Of a stretch of 64,000 nucleotides of DNA, positions 34,318 through 42,490 are shown piece after piece. Where the stretch lies: the NCBI RefSeq assembly GCF_002157685.2, contig NZ_AP026738.1, positions 3,782,001 to 3,846,000 of the forward strand, given 5' to 3'. The notes under the pieces are model-generated. The model was not told the DNA's origin, made no database searches, and saw only the letters and a list, made by a program, of their open reading frames with translations. How positions within the stretch are numbered: position 1 is the stretch's first letter; every line of letters begins with the position of its first letter. This DNA is from Comamonas thiooxydans (lineage in GTDB: Bacteria; Pseudomonadota; Gammaproteobacteria; Burkholderiales; Burkholderiaceae_C). The position numbers and the translations under genes were made by a program.

Positions 34318-35013
34318 TCAAACCTCCAGCCACTCCTTGCGAACCTTTTCGTTCGCCCTGAGGGTTTCGGGAGTTCCATCAAAAACAATATGCCCATGAC
34401 CCATGACCAGCGCCCGGTCCGAGATATTCATGGCGATGGTCAGCTTTTGCTCGATCAGCAGCACGGACACGCCACGATCCTTGATCTTCTTGAGGTATTC
34501 GCCCACCAGCTCCACGATCTTGGGTGCCAGCCCTTCCGTGGGTTCGTCGATGATGATGAGATCCGGGTCACCCATCAGCGTGCGGCAGAGCGTGAGCATC
34601 TGCTGCTCGCCGCCCGACATCACACCGGCCTCGGTGTGCTGACGCTCCTTGAGGCGGGGAAACATGGCATACATATCGTCGAAGCCCCAGCGACTGCCTT
34701 TGCCCTTGCCTTTCTGCCCCAGCATCAGGTTCTGATGCACGGTCAGATTGGGGAAGACATCGCGGCTCTCCGGCACATAACCGATACCCAGATGGGCCAC
34801 CTCGTAGGCTTTTTTGCCATGCAGGTTCTTGCCTTTCCAGTCCAGTGCCCCCTCCCAGTGCACCAGGCCCATGATGGCCTTGGCTGTGGTGGAGCGGCCC
34901 GAGCCGTTACGCCCCAGCAAGGCCACGATCTCGCCGGCATGGACCTCGAAGTCCACGCCATGCAGCACATGGCTTTTGCCGTAATAGGCGTGCAAATCAT
35001 TGATCTTTAGCAT
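34318..35013 (-). CDS. livF: Branched-chain amino-acid-type ABC transporter ATPase, LivF, with altered Walker A
   Basis: 231 residues, start MLKINDLHAYYGKSHVLHG at ATG 35013. Signature MSGGEQQMLTL, Walker B LIIIDEPTEGLAP. Walker A reads GRNGSGRST, with Arg40 replacing the lysine that holds the nucleotide phosphates. The DNA codon is a clear CGC. Hydrolysis may then depend mainly on LivG. It ends the liv operon. Confidence 0.93.
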   Translation of the reverse strand: MLKINDLHAYYGKSHVLHGVDFEVHAGEIVALLGRNGSGRSTTAKAIMGLVHWEGALDWKGKNLHGKKAYEVAHLGIGYVPESRDVFPNLTVHQNLMLGQKGKGKGSRWGFDDMYAMFPRLKERQHTEAGVMSGGEQQMLTLCRTLMGDPDLIIIDEPTEGLAPKIVELVGEYLKKIKDRGVSVLLIEQKLTIAMNISDRALVMGHGHIVFDGTPETLRANEKVRKEWLEV

Positions 35014-35023
35014 GGGGACTCCT

Positions 35024-35842
35024 TCAATGCGCAGAGGCCTGTTGATCGGCGACGGAGGAGCCCAGGTAGGCCTCCTGCACCCGCGCATTGGCACGCACGG
35101 CTTCGGGAGTGTCATAGGCGATGACCTCGCCATAGACCACCACGGCAATCTTGTCCGCGAGTCCGAAGACCACGCCCATGTCGTGCTCCACGGTCAACAG
35201 CGTCTTGCCTTCGGTGACCTTCTTGATCAGCTGAATGAAATGCGCGGTTTCGCTATTGCTCATGCCTGCCGTAGGTTCGTCGAGCAGGATGACGCTGGCA
35301 CCCCCGCCGATGGTGATGCCGATCTCCAGAGCGCGCTGCTCGGCATAGGTCAGGTTCACCGCGAGCGTGTCGCGCTTGCGGTGCAAACCGATCATCTCCA
35401 TCAGCTCGTTGGCACGTTCATTGGCATCGTGCAGATTGGAGAGAAAACGCCAGAAGCTGTAGCGGTAGCCCAGGCTCCAGAGCACGCTGCAGCGCAGGTT
35501 TTCAAACACCGAAAGCTTGGGAAAGATATTCGTGATCTGAAAGCTGCGCGACAGCCCCATGCGATTGATCTCGAAAGGCTTTTTTCCGTCAATGCGCTGG
35601 CCGTGCAGCAGCACCTCGCCACTGCTGGGCTCGAAGCGGCCGCTGATCAGATTGAACAACGTGCTCTTACCCGCACCGTTGGGGCCGATGATGGCGACGC
35701 GCTCGCCCGCATTGACCGCCAGATTGGCGCCGCGAATGATTTCTGTCTTGCCGAAGCTCTTGCGCAGATCGCGCAGCTCCAGCGCATGAGCCGACTGCTG
35801 CACCGCTTGCGCAGCCGGTTGATGGATGGCGATGCTGGACAT
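35024..35842 (-). CDS. livG: Branched-chain-type ABC transporter ATPase, LivG
   Basis: 272 residues. Walker A GPNGAGKSTLFNLISG (about 54-69), Walker B VILLDEPTAGM, and the LivG-type C-terminus (YGEVIAYDTPEAVRANARVQEAYLG). Pairs with LivF in the cytoplasm to drive uptake. The signature motif LTYAEQRALEI is a LivG variant of LSGGQ. Starts 3 bp after the livM stop. Confidence 0.94.
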   Translation of the reverse strand: MSSIAIHQPAAQAVQQSAHALELRDLRKSFGKTEIIRGANLAVNAGERVAIIGPNGAGKSTLFNLISGRFEPSSGEVLLHGQRIDGKKPFEINRMGLSRSFQITNIFPKLSVFENLRCSVLWSLGYRYSFWRFLSNLHDANERANELMEMIGLHRKRDTLAVNLTYAEQRALEIGITIGGGASVILLDEPTAGMSNSETAHFIQLIKKVTEGKTLLTVEHDMGVVFGLADKIAVVVYGEVIAYDTPEAVRANARVQEAYLGSSVADQQASAH

Positions 35843-35845
35843 GGT

Positions 35846-37186
35846 TCAGCCCTCCCCTTTCTTGATGCTTTCTTCGATCGCTTCCTGTATCCGGCCCCAG
35901 CGACGGGCCGTCAGTCGGCGCACGCCCTCCAGCAGGCCCATGCCGACCACGAACACCACGATCGCCACGGTCCAGGTGGCAGCAGCACTGGTGTCCAGCT
36001 CGGCTCCCATGAACGGCACCTTGGGGCCCAGAGCCGCATTGAGCTGCATGTGATAGATCATCTCGATCAGCGAGGCTGCACCGATCACCGTCACTATGCC
36101 CGCCGCCAGAATGCCCAGATAGGGCATCAGCAGGCGCTTGAAATGCCCGAACTTGGCCACACGCAGATTCATCATGATCAGGCTGGCCACACCGCCGGGG
36201 GCATACATGACCATGAGCAGGAACACCAGGCCCAGGTACAGCAGCCAGGCCTTGGTCAGCTCGGACAGCAGCACCGATGCCAGCACCAGCAGTACGGCAC
36301 CGATGATGGGGCCGAAGAAGAAGGTGGCACCGCCCAGGAAGGTGAACAGCAGATAGCCTCCCGAGCGCACCACGCTGACGCTGTCCATGGCCGTGATGAT
36401 CTCGAAATTGATGGCTGTCAACCCGCCACCAATGCCGGCAAAAAAGCCTGCAATGATGAAAGCGAAGTAGCGCACGCGTTGAGTGTTGTAGCCCACGAAC
36501 TCGACACGCTCGGGGTTGTCGCGCACGGCGTTCAGCATGCGCCCCAGCGGTGTGCCGGTGAAGGCGAACATGGCAGCCGTGCAGACAAAGCAATACACGG
36601 CAATCAGGTAGTACACCTGCAGGCCCGAGCCGAAATCCAGCCCGAAGAACTTGCTGTAGACCCGGTCCGTTGTGATGCCGCCCTCGCCGCCGAAGAACTC
36701 GGGAAACATCAGCGCCATGGACGCCACCAGCTCTCCCAGTCCCATGGTGATCATGGCAAAGGTGGTGCCGGATTTCTTGGTCGTCACATAGCCGAAGATC
36801 GCGGCGAAGAACATGCCCGCCAGGCCGCCCACGATGGGAATCAGCACCAGCGGAATGGCCATCTCGCCTGCAGCGGCCTTGTTCATGGCATGAATGGCCA
36901 GGAACGACCCCAGGCCGGTGTAGACCGCATGACCGAAGCTCAGCATGCCGCCCTGCCCCAGCAGGATGTTGTAGGACAGGCAGATGATGATCAGATAGCC
37001 GATCTGGCTGAGCATGGTCAGAGCCAGCGAGCTGGTGAAAATCAGCGGTGCCACGATCAGCGCCAGCGCAAACAGGCCCCAGATCAGAATTCGCCCTATG
37101 TTCAAGGGCTTGAAGCGGTAATGTCCCTGGGACCGAGCTTTGTCGGCAGCAGAAGAATTCATGGATGTTTTTGCAATCGAAGACAT
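35846..37186 (-). CDS. livM: Branched-chain-type ABC permease, LivM
   Basis: 446 residues, longer than E. coli LivM (about 425) because of an N-terminal 30-residue cytoplasmic tail and a C-terminal extension. About ten membrane segments; the LivM motifs GQGGMLSFGHAVYTGLGSF (about 96-114) and GRMLNAVRDNPERVEFVGYN are present. Forms the membrane channel with LivH. Confidence 0.94.
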   Translation of the reverse strand: MSSIAKTSMNSSAADKARSQGHYRFKPLNIGRILIWGLFALALIVAPLIFTSSLALTMLSQIGYLIIICLSYNILLGQGGMLSFGHAVYTGLGSFLAIHAMNKAAAGEMAIPLVLIPIVGGLAGMFFAAIFGYVTTKKSGTTFAMITMGLGELVASMALMFPEFFGGEGGITTDRVYSKFFGLDFGSGLQVYYLIAVYCFVCTAAMFAFTGTPLGRMLNAVRDNPERVEFVGYNTQRVRYFAFIIAGFFAGIGGGLTAINFEIITAMDSVSVVRSGGYLLFTFLGGATFFFGPIIGAVLLVLASVLLSELTKAWLLYLGLVFLLMVMYAPGGVASLIMMNLRVAKFGHFKRLLMPYLGILAAGIVTVIGAASLIEMIYHMQLNAALGPKVPFMGAELDTSAAATWTVAIVVFVVGMGLLEGVRRLTARRWGRIQEAIEESIKKGEG

Positions 37187-37189
37187 GGC

Positions 37190-38143
37190 TCAATCCCCTC
37201 TGGTACCCAGCAAGCCCTTGGGGCGGAAGATCAGAATCAGCACCAGGAACAGGTAAGGCAGGATCGGCGCGACCTGCGACAGCGTCAGCCGCAGCACGGG
37301 CCAACCGAAGGTGGACTCATTGACCTGATGGCCCATGGAGGTGAACAGGCCGGCCAGAGACCAGTCCAGCGCCACGGCAAAGGTCTGCACCAGACCGATC
37401 AGCAGCGAGGCCACGAAAGCCCCGGCCAGCGAACCCATGCCGCCGACCACCACCACCACGAAAATGATGGAGCCCACGGAGGCAGCCATGGCTGGCTCGG
37501 TCACATAGGTGTTGCCGCCGATCACGCCGGCCAGGCCGGCCAGCGCGCAGCCACCGCCAAACACCAGCATGAAGACACGCGGTACGTTGTGGCCCAGCGC
37601 CTCCACCATTTCGGGGTTCTTGAGCGCGGCCTGAATCACCAGGCCGATGCGTGTGCGCGTCAGCAGCAGCCAGACGGCCACCAGCATCAGCAGCGCCACC
37701 AGCATCACAAAGGAGCGCGACTTGGGGAACTGTGTGCCATACAAGGTAAACAGCGGTCCCTGCAGCGCCGACGGCAGCGCATAAGGCACGGTTCCCCGCC
37801 CCCATACCAGCTGCACCACCTCGAGAATCAGATAGGACAGGCCAAAAGTCACCAGCAACTCGGGCACATGACCATATTTGTGCACGCGGCGCAGGCTGTA
37901 GCGCTCGAACAGCGCCCCCAGCACGCCCACCAGCAGGGGGCAGAGAAAGAGCGCGGGCCAGAACCCGATGATGCCGCTGAGCGTGTATGCGAAGTACGCA
38001 CCCAGCATGTAGAAACTGGTGTGAGCGAAATTAAGCACGCCCATCATGCTGAAGATCAGCGTCAGGCCTGAGCTGAGCATGAAGAGCAGCAGCCCGTAGC
38101 TCACACCGTTGAGCATCGATATGGTGAAAAATTCAGGCGTCAT
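37190..38143 (-). CDS. livH: Branched-chain-type ABC permease, LivH
   Basis: 317 residues. NGVSYGLLLFMLSSGLTLIF (about 11-30) and FAHTSFYMLGAYFAYTL are LivH motifs; about eight membrane segments. First permease of the operon, 103 bp after livK1 on the minus strand. The neighbouring fad genes suggest the real substrate may be a carboxylic acid or aromatic acid rather than leucine. Confidence 0.93.
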   Translation of the reverse strand: MTPEFFTISMLNGVSYGLLLFMLSSGLTLIFSMMGVLNFAHTSFYMLGAYFAYTLSGIIGFWPALFLCPLLVGVLGALFERYSLRRVHKYGHVPELLVTFGLSYLILEVVQLVWGRGTVPYALPSALQGPLFTLYGTQFPKSRSFVMLVALLMLVAVWLLLTRTRIGLVIQAALKNPEMVEALGHNVPRVFMLVFGGGCALAGLAGVIGGNTYVTEPAMAASVGSIIFVVVVVGGMGSLAGAFVASLLIGLVQTFAVALDWSLAGLFTSMGHQVNESTFGWPVLRLTLSQVAPILPYLFLVLILIFRPKGLLGTRGD

Positions 38144-38246
38144 CGACTTGCCTTGTTCTCATGAGCAAAAAGACTGCGGCAGCACTGCACCTGTTATGCG
38201 TTCTTGTGGGTACGGATGCTGCAGCACGAGGGAGAGTGAGCCTGAT

Positions 38247-39482
38247 TCAGGACGGACGCTTCATCTGGCAACTGGTGGGCGTGCTGGCCACATAGGGCTC
38301 GTAGTACTTCACGGGGGCGAAGGTGTAACCGGTGTTTTCCGCGTCATAGGGGAACTTGCCGCCAGCCTTCTGCCACCTGGAGATATACAGGCCTTGCTGC
38401 AGTTGGTGGTCGCTCTTGCGCATCTCGACCTCGCCGTTAAAGCTCTTGAGCTTCATGCCCTCGAGTGCCGCCGCCACCTTGACCGGGTCGGTGGAGCCTG
38501 TCTTGACAAAGGCTGCATCCAGCAAGGCGAACACATGGTAGATGGAGCTTTGCGTCAGATCATCATTGAACTTCTTCTTGAAGCTTTCCATGCTGGCCTG
38601 AATCGGCGCACCCATGTTGTAGTGCCCGTAAGTCACGGTATAGACCTTGCCCTCGGACGCTGCGCCCATGGCAGTAGGCCCCCCAGGACCGAAGGCATAG
38701 TAGGTATAGAACTTGACGTTGTTCATCCCCGCATCATTGGCGGCCTTGAGCAGCAGCGACAGATCCGCTCCCCAGTTGCCGGTGATCACCGTATCGGCCC
38801 CCGACTGCTTGATCTTGGCCACATAGGGTGCAAAGTCGCGCACCTGGGCCAGCGGAGAGAAGTCATCACCCACGATCTGCACATCGGGGCGCTTTTTCTT
38901 GAGCAGGTCCTTGGCGTATTTGGACACCTGCTGACCATGACCGTAGTTCTGGTTGATCAGATAGACCTTTTTGACCTCGGCATCGTCCTTCATGAATGTG
39001 GTCAATGCCTCCATCTTCATGGAGGTATCGGCATCGAGACGGAAATGCCAGTAGCTGCATTTGTTGTTGGTGAGATCGGGATCCACCGCCGCGTAGTTCA
39101 GATAGAGCAGCTCCTTGCCCTTGTTGCGATTGTTGTGCTTTTCCAGCGCATCCATGATGGCCAGCGCCGGTCCCGAGCCATTTCCCTGCGTCACATAGCG
39201 CACGCCCTGATCCATGGCCGAGCGCAGCGCGGCCGTGGTCTCCTGCGGGCTGAGCTTGTTGTCCAGCGCCACGACCTCGAACTTCACGCCCGAGGCGTTT
39301 TTCTTGTTGAACTCTTCCGCCAGCAGCTGAAAAGTCTTGAGCTGATTCGTTCCCACGGCAGCCATCAGACCCGACAAGGGATCAATCCAGGCGACCTTGA
39401 CGGTTTCACCCTTCTGAGCCCATGCACCACCTGCACTCACAGCCATAGCCGAGAGGGCCACCGCACGCATAACCCATTTCAT
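38247..39482 (-). CDS. ABC transporter substrate-binding protein (LivK family), paralogue 1
   Basis: 411 residues. Signal peptide MKWVMRAVALSAMAVSAGGAWA, then KGETVKVAWIDPLSGLMAAV, the typical LivK-type start. Two lobes of a periplasmic binding protein; FSPLAQVRDFAPYVAKIKQSG and NWGADLSLLLKAAND are conserved. It stands before livH in the same direction. Its neighbour at 39712-40947 is a close paralogue with an identical C-terminal 17 residues. Confidence 0.92.
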   Translation of the reverse strand: MKWVMRAVALSAMAVSAGGAWAQKGETVKVAWIDPLSGLMAAVGTNQLKTFQLLAEEFNKKNASGVKFEVVALDNKLSPQETTAALRSAMDQGVRYVTQGNGSGPALAIMDALEKHNNRNKGKELLYLNYAAVDPDLTNNKCSYWHFRLDADTSMKMEALTTFMKDDAEVKKVYLINQNYGHGQQVSKYAKDLLKKKRPDVQIVGDDFSPLAQVRDFAPYVAKIKQSGADTVITGNWGADLSLLLKAANDAGMNNVKFYTYYAFGPGGPTAMGAASEGKVYTVTYGHYNMGAPIQASMESFKKKFNDDLTQSSIYHVFALLDAAFVKTGSTDPVKVAAALEGMKLKSFNGEVEMRKSDHQLQQGLYISRWQKAGGKFPYDAENTGYTFAPVKYYEPYVASTPTSCQMKRPS

Positions 39483-39523
39483 ACTTGTCTCCTTTCATTG
39501 TTTTTGCTAGCGACTGCCGACAA

Positions 39524-39539
39524 TCTACCGGTCGGTAGA
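39524..39539. promoter_or_regulatory. Perfect TetR-type inverted repeat before livK paralogue 1
   Basis: TCTACCG-GT-CGGTAGA, 7+7 bp with a 2-bp centre, 42 bp upstream of the livK1 start. Such dyads are typical of TetR-family repressors of acyl-CoA or organic-acid operons. No TetR gene lies in this window. Confidence 0.55.
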
Positions 39540-39661
39540 CTTTTTCCCGCTGGGGAAAGCCTTAGGAACTATCACGCATGCGACTTCCAAGGCCGATTCG
39601 CGGCAATTGGCGACACTTGTGCGACAGCTGCTCGCACTTGCAGACGAATGAAACCAGGGAA

Positions 39662-39687
39662 TAAAAAAGGACGCCACCAGGGCGCCC
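39662..39687 (-). terminator. Terminator between the two livK paralogues
   Basis: On the minus strand GGGCGCC-(5 nt)-GGCGTCC followed by T6. It ends paralogue 2, so livK1-livHMGF has its own promoter with the operator at 39524. Confidence 0.75.
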
Positions 39688-39711
39688 CGAATATCGATCC
39701 CGCCTCCCCGC

Positions 39712-40947
39712 TCAGGAGGGGCGTTTCATCTGGCAACTGGTGGGGGTGCTGGCCACATAGGGCTCGAAGTACTTCACGGGAGCAAAGGTATAACCCGTGT
39801 TCTCGGAGTCCATGGGGTATTTGCCGCCGGCCTTCTCCCATCGCGCGATGTACAGGCCCTGCTGCAGCTGGTGATCGGTCTTGCGCATCTCGACCTCGCC
39901 GTTGTAGTTCTGGAACTTCATGCCCTCCATGGTCGCGGCGACCTTGACCGGATCGGTTGTCTTGGCTTTTGCAAAAGCCTGATCGAGCATGTTCAGCCCC
40001 GTGTACACGGTGCCGGTGTACATATCCTCGTTGACCTTGGCCTTGAAGCCCTTGACGATCTTGTCCATGGCGCCGGGCATGTTCAGGTGGCCGTAGCCCA
40101 CCATATAGACCTTGCCGGCCGCCGCCGCACCCATGGCCGTGGGAGCGCCCGTGGCAATGGCGTAATAGGTGTAGAACTTGACGTTGTTCAGGCCCGCATC
40201 GTTGGCGGCCTTGATGAGCAGCGCCAGGTCCGAACCCCAGTTGCCCGTGATCACCGTGTCTGCGCCCGACTGCTTGATCTTGGCCACATAGGGCGCGAAG
40301 TCGCGCACCTGGGCCAGCGGAGAGAAGTCATCACCCACGATTTCCACATCGGGGCGCTTGCGCTTGAGCATCTCCTTGGCGTACTTGGACACCTGCTGGC
40401 CATGCGAGTAGTTCTGGTTGATCAGATAGACCTTCTTGATCTCGGGTACGTCCTTCATATACGTGGTCAAGGCCTCCATCTTCATGGAAGTATCGGCATC
40501 AAGGCGGAAATGCCAGTAGCTGCATTTGCTGTTGGTCAGGTCCGGGTCCACCGCCGCATAGTTGAGGAACACGACCTCCTTGCCCTTGTTGCGCGCATTG
40601 TGCTTTTCCAGCGCATCCATGATGGCCAGCGCCGGGCCCGAGCCATTGCCCTGGAACACATAGCGCACGCCCTGGTCCATGGCCGAACGCAGCGCGGCCG
40701 TGGTCTCCTGCGGGCTGAGCTTGTTGTCGATGCCGATGATTTCGAACTTCACCCCCGAAGCACTGCTCTTGTTGATTTCCTCGGCCACGTACTGCAGGCT
40801 TTTGAGCTGATTGGATCCCAGCGCTGCCATCAGGCCCGAGAGCGGGTCAATCCAGGCGACCTTGACGGTCTCACCCTTCTGCGCCATCGCACTCCCCGCG
40901 CACGCCAGGATCACCGATGCTGTCAAAGCCTTGATTGCAAACTTCAT
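39712..40947 (-). CDS. ABC transporter substrate-binding protein (LivK family), paralogue 2
   Basis: 411 residues, the same length as paralogue 1. Start MKFAIKALTASVILACAG with GGAGA before ATG 40947. Signal peptide then KGETVKVAWIDPLSGLMAAL. Its sequence follows paralogue 1 nearly residue by residue, with changes concentrated in the ligand-facing segment (TGAPTAMGAAAAGKVYMVGY against GGPTAMGAASEGKVYTVTY). A recent tandem duplication, with a terminator between the copies, lets the two feed one transporter with different ligands. Confidence 0.92.
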   Translation of the reverse strand: MKFAIKALTASVILACAGSAMAQKGETVKVAWIDPLSGLMAALGSNQLKSLQYVAEEINKSSASGVKFEIIGIDNKLSPQETTAALRSAMDQGVRYVFQGNGSGPALAIMDALEKHNARNKGKEVVFLNYAAVDPDLTNSKCSYWHFRLDADTSMKMEALTTYMKDVPEIKKVYLINQNYSHGQQVSKYAKEMLKRKRPDVEIVGDDFSPLAQVRDFAPYVAKIKQSGADTVITGNWGSDLALLIKAANDAGLNNVKFYTYYAIATGAPTAMGAAAAGKVYMVGYGHLNMPGAMDKIVKGFKAKVNEDMYTGTVYTGLNMLDQAFAKAKTTDPVKVAATMEGMKFQNYNGEVEMRKTDHQLQQGLYIARWEKAGGKYPMDSENTGYTFAPVKYFEPYVASTPTSCQMKRPS

Positions 40948-41133
40948 AGAGCGTCTCCGTTGGTGGTTATGAGCGACGCCCAGACTAAAGGGCAAGCCAG
41001 CGCCTGCAGCCTGGGGGTTGCCCTAGCGCATATCACTTTGGCGACTGCAGGGTTTACCTCAGGCCGAAGCTCCCAAAACAATAGCTGCCGGCGCCCGCCT
41101 ATAAAAATGCAGAGACTTATCCGATTCAGCGGC

Positions 41134-42054
41134 CTAGAGCGGCAACTGGCTTTCCGTCAGCGGCAGGCCGCTGGAGCTGGTCAGCACCTGCGGTTCCGGC
41201 AGTTCCCTATCCTCCAGAAGCGGGCCTATATCGCGCATCAACTCGTCGAAGCTCAGCCTGCCGGCCTTGACCTTGGCCAGCAGTTCGGCCACTCCGGGCA
41301 ATTGATCAAAGCGTGCTCCTGCAATCAGCGCCAGACACAGATAGTTGAGCAGATCGCGCGTACCAGCAAGCCCATGGCGGCGCGCAAATTCCAGTTGCTG
41401 ACGCGCAAACCAATGCATTGCCAGCGGCGGCAATCTGTCGCGCAGATGGACCTGGTTCAGATTCAGGTAATAGATCAGCAGATCGGGCACATTGCCCTTT
41501 ACCAACGCATCGACCTGAGCGGTGCTGAACTGAAGTGGCAGGGGCGCCGCAGGCCCGGCAAAATCAGCCACCGCATATTCATGCAACCGGCCCGATCGAC
41601 TCCAGCACCACCAGCGTGCAACCGGACCCAGCAAGGCCAGGCACTGGGCGGGGCGCAGCACGGGTTCGACGCCGGTTTGCGTGTCCGGATCGCTTTGTCC
41701 GAGCAAGGCCGCCAGCACGGCAGGGTCCCAGAAGGCAAGATAGCTGCCGTCGCCGCCAGGCAGTCTTGGATCCATGACCAGGCGCAGATGGGCCAGCAGC
41801 ACCGGCATCTCGCACTCGCTTGCCAGCAAGCTGGCACAAGGGCTGGCCTGCACCACATCGAGCACGGCCTCGAGAAAATTCTGCTGTGGCCTTTTCAAGG
41901 CCTGAGCAGTGCTGCCGAGGTGTACCAACCAGGGACTGAGCTTGCCCTCCTTGCTCGCGCGCGTGAAAGCAAACAAGGCCTCGGCACCGATTTCCGGCAC
42001 CTGTGCCAACAAGTCACTGTTCTGCGCCGCATCCAGCAACAGATACAGCTGCAA
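41134..42054 (-). CDS. DUF4123-domain protein, interrupted near its start
   Basis: 306 residues from TTG 42054, with LYLLLDAAQNSDLLAQVPEI, WLVHLGS and LRLVMDPRLPGGDGSYLAFW typical of DUF4123, the adaptor/chaperone domain that links type VI secretion effectors to VgrG. No VgrG or effector is near. In the same frame, ATG 42156 has a good AAGGAG and overlaps the previous stop, but a TAG at 42106-42108 stops it after 16 codons. So the gene was probably longer and is now either a pseudogene or restarts at TTG. Confidence 0.7.
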   Translation of the reverse strand: MQLYLLLDAAQNSDLLAQVPEIGAEALFAFTRASKEGKLSPWLVHLGSTAQALKRPQQNFLEAVLDVVQASPCASLLASECEMPVLLAHLRLVMDPRLPGGDGSYLAFWDPAVLAALLGQSDPDTQTGVEPVLRPAQCLALLGPVARWWCWSRSGRLHEYAVADFAGPAAPLPLQFSTAQVDALVKGNVPDLLIYYLNLNQVHLRDRLPPLAMHWFARQQLEFARRHGLAGTRDLLNYLCLALIAGARFDQLPGVAELLAKVKAGRLSFDELMRDIGPLLEDRELPEPQVLTSSSGLPLTESQLPL

Positions 42055-42152
42055 GGGCTTGCCTGCTGGCTTGCCGGTCGAATTAAGCTGCGACCAGCGC
42101 AGAGGCTAGCTCTTGCGTGCAGGCCTTGTTTGCGGCCACAGCGGCCCGGCGC

Positions 42153-42401
42153 TCATGGCAACTCCTTGTTCACAAAGGCTGAGCGCTGCTGTGCCCGGCG
42201 TGCCAGACATTCCAGACACACATTGCGCGGTGCGGCCGGGGCGACAGTCTCTGACCCGCAGGCTGCTGCAGGCAGACTCCATGCACCCAGCCCGCCCAGC
42301 AAGGCGGCTCCGAGAAGCTGGCGCCGCGGCAAGTCGTGGGCACGACCACCATCCGATATCGAGGGTGGCGAGCAGTCGCAAAAACCGGAAGCTGAAGGCA
42401 T
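42153..42401 (-). CDS. Small exported Cys protein with twin-arginine-like signal
   Basis: 82 residues. After a 24-residue leader, LPRRQLLGAALLGGLGAWSLP is a Tat- or Sec-type signal sequence (Arg pair before a hydrophobic stretch), then AAACGSE, a lipobox-like Cys. The mature part is short and includes a CLEC pair. Its stop overlaps the ATG at 42156 that leads into the DUF4123 frame (CCATGA), so the two are translationally coupled. Function unknown. The start could also be a TTG at the twin-Arg. Confidence 0.5.
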   Translation of the reverse strand: MPSASGFCDCSPPSISDGGRAHDLPRRQLLGAALLGGLGAWSLPAAACGSETVAPAAPRNVCLECLARRAQQRSAFVNKELP

Positions 42402-42436
42402 GGATGTCAACCAATGGCGCCAGAAGAGGCACAGAC

Positions 42437-42465
42437 AAAAAAGCCATCATCTCACGATGATGGCT
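42437..42465 (-). terminator. Terminator after the acyl-CoA ligase gene
   Basis: On the minus strand AGCCATCAT-(6 nt)-ATGATGGCT followed by TTTTTT. Perfect 9-bp stem. Confidence 0.85.
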
Positions 42466-42490
42466 TTGCTCTGGCCTGGCCGGGGGCCGC

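Noticed and set aside
30740-38071. Very long plus-strand open frames (over 1000 codons) opposite the fadB and liv genes
   Set aside because: They are mirror frames of well-supported minus-strand genes in GC-rich DNA, rich in His, Gln, Gly and Ala, with no domain.
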